Assembly: GCA_002385415.1 (NCBI GenBank) | Contig: DGDL01000049.1 | Coordinates: 1 to 11,191 of the forward strand | Origin: Clostridiales bacterium UBA3953 | GTDB taxonomy: Bacteria; Bacillota; Clostridia; Oscillospirales; CAG-272 | DNA length: 11,191 nt | Reading direction: 5' to 3' | Shown here: one piece after another, positions 6,347 to 11,191 of the stretch | Layout: each line of letters starts with the position of its first letter | How positions within the stretch are numbered: position 1 is the first letter of the stretch | Program-made: the position numbers and the translations under genes | Notes under the pieces: model-generated | Database searches by the model: none | What the model was told of the DNA's origin: nothing | Seen by the model: only the letters and a program-made list of their open reading frames with translations

Positions 6347-7123
6347 TCAGCCATTATAATGGACAAGCTTTACATAAGAGGGATAAAGCTTGAGATACTG
6401 AGCAAGAGTGGTGCGTCCGGTCGATGCGGGGTCGCGAATGAGGAAGTTTTCGGCGCTCAGCGTCTGGCCGCCGGTATAGCCGTAGATAATGACCCAGTGC
6501 GAGGTGCCCGACCACTTTTGCCCGTGGAAGATGACCGGCTTTCCAGCCGCAAGCTGTCTGTATGCATAGGAGAGCCAGTCGGAGCCGGTGTAGCGTGTGT
6601 AGTGCGACGGCCAGTAAAGTGCGCCGCCCGGCGTAAACGAGTTTGTGCGTACGATTGTTGCGGGCGTTACGGCAGCGCCTGTGCGATATGACTCGGACAT
6701 GGCAGTGCAGGTAACCGTGCAGCCGATGTTTCTGACATTAGAGCTGCCGAGCCTAAGCGACGCCCAGCGCGAATCGTACTGCGTGTAGTACGGCACAGGA
6801 AGATTAATCGCAGCATATTGGGGAGCGGTATATCTTCCCACATAAGAGGAGTGCACGTATCCGGTGATATTGCCGCACCTGATATTTGTCCAGTCGCCCG
6901 ACTGGGACAAAATCTCGAACTGTGTGCCTTTGGGGAGCGAGGTTATAATCGAGTATGTAAGTCCGGCTCCGGTTCTGACGTTTAGTCCGGTTTGTTTGGT
7001 GTTGACATAACCAAGCTCGGCACTTGCGGCAATTGTGAAAGCGGCTGCCGCGAGTAGGGCTGCGATTACGCCGATGACTTTTTTGCCGAATTTCGACGTA
7101 ATCATAGCTTTTCTTTCGTTCAT
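6347..7123 (-). CDS. Secreted SH3b domain protein with C39-like cysteine peptidase domain
   Basis: A 258-residue predicted exported protein. An N-terminal signal peptide has basic residues (KFGKK, 11-15), a hydrophobic Ala-rich core (17-33) and an ASA cleavage site near residue 35. A bacterial SH3 domain follows (about 38-97: TGLNVRTGAGLTY, LPKGTQFEIL, GYVHSSYV), likely binding cell wall. The remainder resembles the C39-like (Peptidase_C39_2) papain fold: YYTQYD with Gln115 as oxyanion residue, Cys135 in IGCTVTC, His209 in SHWVIIYGY and Asp231 in IRDPASTG. Members are thought to be peptidases or amidases acting outside the cell; the substrate is unknown. Relatives often have GCGPTS at the nucleophile, whereas here the Ser/Thr is a second Cys (139). 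Start ATG 7123 has only a weak ribosome binding site; ATG 7105 gives an equally good signal peptide. The gene is divergent from the amidase gene. Confidence 0.85.
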   Translation of the reverse strand: MNERKAMITSKFGKKVIGVIAALLAAAAFTIAASAELGYVNTKQTGLNVRTGAGLTYSIITSLPKGTQFEILSQSGDWTNIRCGNITGYVHSSYVGRYTAPQYAAINLPVPYYTQYDSRWASLRLGSSNVRNIGCTVTCTAMSESYRTGAAVTPATIVRTNSFTPGGALYWPSHYTRYTGSDWLSYAYRQLAAGKPVIFHGQKWSGTSHWVIIYGYTGGQTLSAENFLIRDPASTGRTTLAQYLKLYPSYVKLVHYNG

Positions 7124-7164
7124 TTTGCAGTCAACTTCTTTCTTTTTGGATTTCGGGCCTCCAT
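7120..7164 (-). CDS. Possible 14-codon leader ORF upstream of the C39-like gene
   Basis: ATG 7164 opens a frame encoding MEARNPKRKKLTAK. Its TGA overlaps the start of the C39-like gene in ATGA. It begins only about 5-7 bases after the predicted transcription start, so it would be nearly leaderless. The arrangement would let translation couple into the next gene, which itself has a poor ribosome binding site. It may be chance in an A-rich leader. Confidence 0.25.
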   Translation of the reverse strand: MEARNPKRKKLTAK

Positions 7165-7176
7165 ACCCTGTGCGCG

Positions 7177-7206
7177 ATTATACCATGAACCGATGAAAGG
7201 TTACAA
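7177..7206 (-). promoter_or_regulatory. Promoter of the C39-like gene
   Basis: On the - strand TATAAT (7182-7177) carries an extended -10 TGG immediately upstream. TTGTAA (7206-7201) serves as the -35 box at 18 bases. It is placed about 47 bases ahead of ATG 7123. Confidence 0.7.
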
Positions 7207-7237
7207 TGTAAAATGTTTTCCTAATCTGGCAATAAAA

Positions 7238-7265
7238 TTGGCATATTCGGCGTGCGCGGCATAGT
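7238..7265 (+). promoter_or_regulatory. Weak candidate promoter of the amidase-like gene
   Basis: TTGGCA (7238-7243), 16 bases, CATAGT (7260-7265). The same stretch holds GCATATT (7241-7247) and CATAGTAT (7260-7267), which resemble sigma-E boxes but with a spacer of only 12 bases. The palindrome AGTATATACT (7263-7272) overlaps the -10 region and could be an operator. None of these is convincing alone. Confidence 0.25.
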
Positions 7266-7308
7266 ATATACTAAAAATACACCCAAAAAAGCGAGGGGTT
7301 GGAAACAA

Positions 7309-8874
7309 ATGCTGTGTACGCGCGAGTACAACCGCGAGCATGCGGTCGAGTACGCGAAAAGATGGGCGTATGAGCGCAATCCGCTGTTTGAAAACTACAC
7401 GGGTTTCGGCGGCGACTGCACAAACTTTGTGTCACAGTGCATTTTCGCAGGTTGCTGTGTGATGAATTTCACCGAAACATTCGGATGGTATTACATATCG
7501 CCAACCGACCGCGCGCCCGCGTGGACGGGGGTTCAGTACTTATATAATTTTTTGGTAAACAACACAGGAGAAGGCCCGTTCGCCGAGGAAGTGGACCCGG
7601 AAGAAATACAGCTCGGCGACATTATAATGCTCGGCAACAGAGACGGCGTTTGGTACCACTCTGTGATAGTAACAGGCTTTGCGCCGGGCAGTTTCCTTGT
7701 GGCGGCGCATACCAACGATGAATATAACCGAAGGCTTGATACATATAACTACTACATGCTCCGCTACCTGCACATTGTCGGCGCGCGAGTTGAAATAGAC
7801 GGGCTTGACGACTGCTATTTGCCGCTGCTCGAAGGGCGCGCGCTGATGACCGACCGGCTCGAGATATTCGGCACCGCGCCTGATGACATAGAGCGCGACG
7901 GTATGCAAAACGATACCCGCCGGCCAGCCGAAAACGGAATGCCGGCGCCCTCCCGGCCCGAGACGCCGCTAATAGAGCTTGAGCCGCAATTCCCAATCGA
8001 AATGAGACCGGATGCAACCGCACCCGACAGCGGCATGCGAGATGACGGCTTTGGGCGCGGCGAAAGGGATTTTATTGTTGACGGCATGCCACCGAGCGGC
8101 GGCACGAGAGGCACTCAAAGCGGCACACGACAGGATAGTGCTACTGTTGCCTCTTCTGGAAGTGGAGACGGTACTGCCCCAGAAACAAGAGTTCCACAAA
8201 ACAGCACTGTCGAAACGCCTGAAGCAGCAATGCCGGAAGACAGGAGAGCGGCTCCCCCCGCCGAGCCAATGGAAACTCCCGAGACAGGCATGCCACAAGA
8301 ACAGCCGCCCGCTGTCCCCGAAGAAGGCATGCCGCAGGAGGGTGCAGCCGATACTCCTGATGCTGCGATGCCCGAAGAGCAGGCCGCTCCCGATACGGGC
8401 ATGCCGCCGGAAACGGAGCCGGATACAGAGCATAAAATGCTCAACATTGATATGGGACCGAAGGATATAACAAGGCCCGTCAGACCGCCTGCTTCAAGCC
8501 CTCCCAGCGAGATGCAGCCGCCCGGCCCTGATGGAGTTGCGGGCGATTCAACCGGCTCTTCGCCGACCCCCGACACCGGCAGCTCACCGGGCGGGCAATC
8601 GACGGGGAGAGATATATCCGGTCCCACAGCCGCCAGACAGCTTGAGCGCGATACTCGCATGCCGCAGAGCGGCATAAACGCGGCTGGGCATCGTGCCGGC
8701 GAAACTATACATGGATCGGGCAAAGTGCCTCAAAGCGGCAGTGCGGCGGCGACCGGAGCTAAACCGGCTTCAACCAATGCATCGCAAGCCGGTAAAACAA
8801 GCGGGTACAAGGACCTCGACAGCCTCAAGTCCCGCGGCTGGTCGAACCGCGCGACCCGGGGCGGCAAAAAGTAA
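7309..8874 (+). CDS. Amidase_6-like cysteine hydrolase with long low-complexity Pro/Met-rich tail
   Basis: 521 residues. The first 160 match the putative amidase domain (Amidase_6), a papain-like fold: EYNREHAVEYAKRWA (6-20), the nucleophile motif GGDCTNFVSQC (Cys37), QLGDIIML (101-108), YHSVIVTG with His117, then AAHTND (132-137). Such domains are thought to cut amide bonds, probably in cell wall, but biochemical evidence is thin. No signal peptide or membrane helix is visible. Residues 190-521 are predicted disordered: Pro, Gly, Glu, Asp and Thr rich, with five P-(E/D)-x-(A/G)-M-P units and a basic C-terminus (SRGWSNRATRGGKK). I chose ATG 7309 because GAGGGG lies 10 bases upstream; a GTG at 7252 would add 19 residues but lies in the promoter zone. 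With no visible export signal, it might act inside the mother cell or in the spore; this is inference. Confidence 0.8.
   Translation: MLCTREYNREHAVEYAKRWAYERNPLFENYTGFGGDCTNFVSQCIFAGCCVMNFTETFGWYYISPTDRAPAWTGVQYLYNFLVNNTGEGPFAEEVDPEEIQLGDIIMLGNRDGVWYHSVIVTGFAPGSFLVAAHTNDEYNRRLDTYNYYMLRYLHIVGARVEIDGLDDCYLPLLEGRALMTDRLEIFGTAPDDIERDGMQNDTRRPAENGMPAPSRPETPLIELEPQFPIEMRPDATAPDSGMRDDGFGRGERDFIVDGMPPSGGTRGTQSGTRQDSATVASSGSGDGTAPETRVPQNSTVETPEAAMPEDRRAAPPAEPMETPETGMPQEQPPAVPEEGMPQEGAADTPDAAMPEEQAAPDTGMPPETEPDTEHKMLNIDMGPKDITRPVRPPASSPPSEMQPPGPDGVAGDSTGSSPTPDTGSSPGGQSTGRDISGPTAARQLERDTRMPQSGINAAGHRAGETIHGSGKVPQSGSAAATGAKPASTNASQAGKTSGYKDLDSLKSRGWSNRATRGGKK
8218..8412 (+). repeat. Coding repeats P-(E/D)-x-(A/G)-M-P in the amidase tail
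   Basis: Five degenerate protein repeats with Pro at residues 304, 324, 337, 350 and 361 of the amidase-like protein read PEAAMPE, PETGMPQ, PEEGMPQ, PDAAMPE and PDTGMPP. Spacing is 20, 13, 13 and 11 residues. Looser copies (NGMPAPS, DGMPPSG, TRMPQSG) lie on both sides. Confidence 0.7.
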
Positions 8875-8875
8875 T

Positions 8876-8921
8876 ACATAAAAACAACCGCGCCTGCCAA
8901 ATCGGCAGACGCGGTATTTTT
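8876..8921. terminator. Bidirectional intrinsic terminator between the amidase gene and the amino-acid ABC operon
   Basis: ACCGCG-x-CTGCC / GGCAG-x-CGCGGT, 12 positions with a 5-nt loop (8887-8915). On the + strand it ends in ATTTTT with one C-A mismatch. On the - strand that mismatch becomes U-G and the stem is followed by TGTTTTTA. It therefore serves both convergent units and pairs better for the ABC operon. The stretch 8922-9032 shows nothing else. Confidence 0.85.
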
Positions 8922-9032
8922 ATCGATGCGGATATATACAAATACGGGCAGACAATGCCATTTATGCGTTATACAGGTGTATTCAGCCTTATATCAAGCC
9001 TGAAAAGCGGCAGGATACTTGCGCAAAAGGCA

Positions 9033-9788
9033 TTATGCCGGCTGGGCGCTGTGGTTGAAGGTGCGCAGGAAGGTGCGCAGGCGCTCGCTCGGCGGGTTCA
9101 CAAGTATCTCATCGGGCGTGCCGGAAAGGGCAATGACCCCGTTGTCCATAAAAAGTACCCGGTCGGCAATGTCGCGCGCGAACGCTATCTCGTGCGTGAC
9201 AATAACCATCGTCATGTTGTCGGCCGCAAGCCCGCGCATTACGGTGAGCACCTCGCCGGTCAGCTCGGGGTCAAGCGCCGAGGTCGGCTCGTCAAAAAGC
9301 ATTATGTCAGGCGAGAGCATCAATGCCCGGGCGATGGCGACACGCTGTTTTTGCCCTCCCGAAAGGGAAGAGGGCATGGCGTCGGCCTTGTCGGACAGTC
9401 CAACCTTTTCAAGCAGCTCTGCGGCGCGCTCTGCGGCGCTTTTTTTGTCGAGGATACCCCTCAATACAGGAGCAAGGCAAAGGTTGTCGAGCACAGTCAT
9501 GTGCGGGAACAGGTTGAAATGCTGGAATACCATGCCCGTCCGCGAGCAGATTTCACGCGCCTCGCGATCGCGGACGTAAACACCGTCGCGGACAAGCGCG
9601 CGACCCCCCAGCTCAATAGTACCGCCGGAAACGCGCTCGAGCCCCACACAGGTGCGCAGCATGGTGGATTTGCCCGAGCCGGACGGCCCTATAACCGCGA
9701 CAATCTCGCCGCGCCGGACCGAAAGGCTCACGCCGCGCAGCACTTTGTTTTCTCCGAACGATTTGGTTATATCGGTAAGTTTAAGCAT
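9033..9788 (-). CDS. Polar amino-acid ABC transporter, ATP-binding protein (GlnQ/ArtP-like)
   Basis: The cytoplasmic ATPase of an amino-acid importer. All motifs are intact (numbering from ATG 9788, 251 residues): Walker A GPSGSGKST (34-42), Q-loop glutamine in VFQHFNLFPHMT (Gln89), signature LSGGQ (142-146), Walker B FDEPTSALD (165-173) and switch histidine in VTHE (His199). The QHFNLFPHMT segment is typical of polar amino-acid transporters. I chose the start that gives MLKLTDITKSFG, matching the family N-terminus. ATG 9794 is two codons upstream, and a TTG at 9836 would add 16 unconvincing residues. It follows the permease by about 50 bases and is the last gene of the operon binding protein-permease-ATPase. 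The substrate cannot be read from this subunit. Confidence 0.95.
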   Translation of the reverse strand: MLKLTDITKSFGENKVLRGVSLSVRRGEIVAVIGPSGSGKSTMLRTCVGLERVSGGTIELGGRALVRDGVYVRDREAREICSRTGMVFQHFNLFPHMTVLDNLCLAPVLRGILDKKSAAERAAELLEKVGLSDKADAMPSSLSGGQKQRVAIARALMLSPDIMLFDEPTSALDPELTGEVLTVMRGLAADNMTMVIVTHEIAFARDIADRVLFMDNGVIALSGTPDEILVNPPSERLRTFLRTFNHSAQPA

Positions 9789-9841
9789 ATCCATAACTTT
9801 CAAATAATGTTGCAAAATTCGCCGAGATGCTTGCAAAACCG

Positions 9842-10465
9842 TTAAAATTTGAATTTCTCTTCAAGGCGAGTGAACAGTCGGGTAAGTGCAAGCGTAAATA
9901 AGAAATAAAATACCGCAGCAAAGAAGAACGGTGTCACGTCCGACCGGCTGTTTACAAGCGAACGCGTGTAGTGCATAAGGTCGCTTATTCCGATAGCCGA
10001 AGCGAGCGCCGTGTCCTTTACAAGCGTAATTGCCTCGTTTGCAACGGAAGGGAGCACGACCTTTACCATCTGCGGCAGCACAATGCGGAATGTGGTCTGC
10101 ACGCCCGTCAGACCCAGCACGCGCGCCGCCTCGTACTGGCCGCGGTCGACCGAAAGCAGTCCACCGCGGAAAATCTCACAGAAATAAGCTGCGTAGTTGA
10201 GCGAAAATGTCAGACACGCGGCGGGGAATCGGTCCATGACAAGATATTTACCCACATAAGGTAAAAAAGGCAGACCGAAATAAAAGAAGAAAAGCTGTAG
10301 CATGAGCGGCGTGCCGCGCATTATAAGCACATAAGCGCGCGTGAGCCAGCTGATAGGTTTGATGCGGCTGTTTGCAAGAAAAGTCAGCCCAAGCCCAAGT
10401 GGGATGGACGTTACAATTGTAAAAATAAACAGGGTCAGCGTAAATCCGATGCCCTTCAGCAGCAC
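9842..10465 (-). CDS. Polar amino-acid ABC transporter, permease (start uncertain)
   Basis: An inner-membrane channel subunit of the His/Glu/Gln/Arg family. From GTG 10465 it has 207 residues: an N-terminal LLKGIGFTLTLFIFTI helix, the RGTP motif (50-53) common to this family, and the cytoplasmic EAA loop EAARVLGLTGVQTTFRIVLPQ (112-132) that docks on the ATPase. Two or more further helices follow, ending in a basic tail. GTG 10465 has no ribosome binding site and leaves almost nothing before the first helix. AAGGA (10510-10506) sits seven bases ahead of an in-frame ATT at 10498, which would add 11 residues of a family-like N-terminus. An in-frame TAA lies five codons upstream of that ATT, and no ATG/GTG/TTG lies between. 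The true start may be ATT 10498. Confidence 0.93.
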   Translation of the reverse strand: MLLKGIGFTLTLFIFTIVTSIPLGLGLTFLANSRIKPISWLTRAYVLIMRGTPLMLQLFFFYFGLPFLPYVGKYLVMDRFPAACLTFSLNYAAYFCEIFRGGLLSVDRGQYEAARVLGLTGVQTTFRIVLPQMVKVVLPSVANEAITLVKDTALASAIGISDLMHYTRSLVNSRSDVTPFFFAAVFYFLFTLALTRLFTRLEEKFKF

Positions 10466-10553
10466 GCCGGTTATGATAAGAATATCTTGCGTATTAATGG
10501 CTATGTCCTTATTTTATGTAATATTTTTGTCTGTGTAGATTTAATTGCTGTCC

Positions 10554-10581
10554 ACAGGGCGGGATTTTTGTCCCGCCCTGT
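10554..10581 (-). other. Perfect 11-bp hairpin between binding-protein and permease genes
   Basis: ACAGGGCGGGA / TCCCGCCCTGT with a 6-nt loop, 16 bases after the binding-protein stop codon. On the - strand no T-run follows the stem, so it is not a standard terminator. In transporter operons such hairpins commonly protect the upstream binding-protein message or reduce read-through; that role is inferred here. Confidence 0.7.
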
Positions 10582-10597
10582 AAAAGTTAATCGTCAA

Positions 10598-11191
10598 TTA
10601 GCTGTTCTTTTCAATCAGGTTGAGGCCGACGACCTCATCCACGACCAGCGCGTCCACTCTGCCCGACTTGAGGTCAAGGAAAGCAGTGGGGTTATCGCCA
10701 TAGGTGCTGATAAGCTCGCCGAAAGTGGAGGCAATTTCAGGCTTTGAATTGATAGCGTCGAGTGCGGACGAGCCTGACTGGCATGCCACTTTTTTGCCCG
10801 CCAAATCGGACAAAGTCTTTATGCCCGAGTCTTCTTTGACGATAACTATCATGCGGTTTGCAAGATAGGGTTTTGAAATGTTCATCGCCTCGGAGCGCTC
10901 GGGAGTAATGGACATGCCGTTCCAAATCACGTCGATGGACTTGTTTTCAAGCTCCATCTCTTTTGCGTCCCACGAGATAGGCTGGAGCACAAGCTCAACT
11001 TCAAGACGCTTTGCGACTTCTTTCGCGAGGTCAATGTCAAAGCCGACGATTTCACCGCTGTCGTCATAGAAACCCATGGGTTCGAAACCGACGTCCAGCC
11101 CGAGGATAAGAGTGCCTTTATCCTTTATGTACTGCAGCGAATCATCTCCTGTATCGGTTATCTCGCGCGGGAAGGGTTTGTCGCGCAGCAT
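10598..11191 (-). CDS. Polar amino-acid ABC transporter, substrate-binding protein (5' end outside window, C-terminus short)
   Basis: The frame is open through the right edge, so the ATG at 11191 is coincidental and the signal peptide or lipobox lies outside. The visible 197 residues match the family 3 solute-binding fold: KGTLILGLDVGFEPMGFYDD (lobe 1 start), VGFDIDLAKEVAKRL, IDVIWNGMSITPERSEAMNIS, the hinge crossing at PYLANRMIVIV, and lobe 2 with LAGKKVACQSGSSA and SGRVDALVVDE, whose acidic residue usually holds the ligand amino group. The protein then stops after LIEKNS. Relatives such as GlnH continue for about 60 residues: the return crossing to lobe 1, a G-(I/F)-x-F-(R/P)-KG strand and a C-terminal helix ending near KWFG. 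None of this is encoded before the hairpin, 16 bases on. Family sure; function of the shortened protein doubtful. Confidence 0.88.
   Translation of the reverse strand: MLRDKPFPREITDTGDDSLQYIKDKGTLILGLDVGFEPMGFYDDSGEIVGFDIDLAKEVAKRLEVELVLQPISWDAKEMELENKSIDVIWNGMSITPERSEAMNISKPYLANRMIVIVKEDSGIKTLSDLAGKKVACQSGSSALDAINSKPEIASTFGELISTYGDNPTAFLDLKSGRVDALVVDEVVGLNLIEKNS

Noticed and set aside
7241..7267. Sigma-E promoter (GCATATT ... CATAGTAT) for the amidase-like gene
   Set aside because: The boxes resemble the consensus, but the 12-base spacer is too short and the -10 box has two mismatches; kept only as a weak candidate region.
8115..8723. Long antisense open frame (202 codons) opposite the amidase tail, with apparent GMP/SG repeats
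   Set aside because: It is the mirror of the repetitive, GC-biased tail codons. It has no recognisable domain, and the sense gene has clear family motifs and a ribosome binding site.
8955..9845. 296-codon + strand frame across the ABC ATPase gene
   Set aside because: The - strand encodes every ABC ATPase motif in order; this frame is a shadow.

Overview
The window looks like chromosomal DNA of a GC-rich, endospore-forming member of the Clostridia, probably an Oscillospirales/Ruminococcaceae-like gut lineage. The evidence is a spoVAC-spoVAD-spoVAE operon (found only in endospore formers), clostridial-style ABC transporters, a clostridial serine recombinase, perfect sigma-A promoters (TTGACA-17-TATAAT) and compact intrinsic terminators. 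The taxonomic placement is inference; no rRNA or species marker is present.

Layout from left to right. (1) The C-terminal part of an extracellular solute-binding protein on the + strand, with its terminator. (2) A solitary large-serine-recombinase-like gene on the - strand with an unusual internal insert and no C-terminal zinc ribbon or coiled coil, also with its own terminator. (3) Glutamate racemase murI (+) behind a perfect promoter and a hairpin-rich leader. (4) The sporulation operon spoVAC-spoVAD-spoVAE (-), which convergently faces murI and carries a sigma-G-like promoter. (5) asd (-), aspartate-semialdehyde dehydrogenase, with a perfect sigma-A promoter and a strong terminator. (6) Two divergent putative papain-like hydrolase genes: a secreted SH3b + C39-like protein (-), and an Amidase_6-like protein (+) with a long, low-complexity Pro/Met tail and no visible signal peptide. 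(7) A polar amino-acid ABC transporter operon (-): binding protein (running off the right edge and apparently lacking its C-terminus), permease, and ATPase. It shares a bidirectional terminator with the amidase gene.

Functional themes are cell-wall precursors (murI for D-glutamate, asd for the diaminopimelate/lysine branch), cell-wall or surface hydrolases, dipicolinate uptake into the spore (SpoVA) and nutrient uptake (two ABC systems). No known mobile or defence system is recognisable beyond the lone recombinase. No rRNA, tRNA, CRISPR array or insertion sequence was seen.

The observations most worth a second look are: two genes (spoVAC and the permease) whose best Shine-Dalgarno sequences sit ahead of ATA and ATT rather than ATG/GTG/TTG; a binding protein that stops about 60 residues early; the recombinase insert and truncation; and the repeat-bearing amidase tail.
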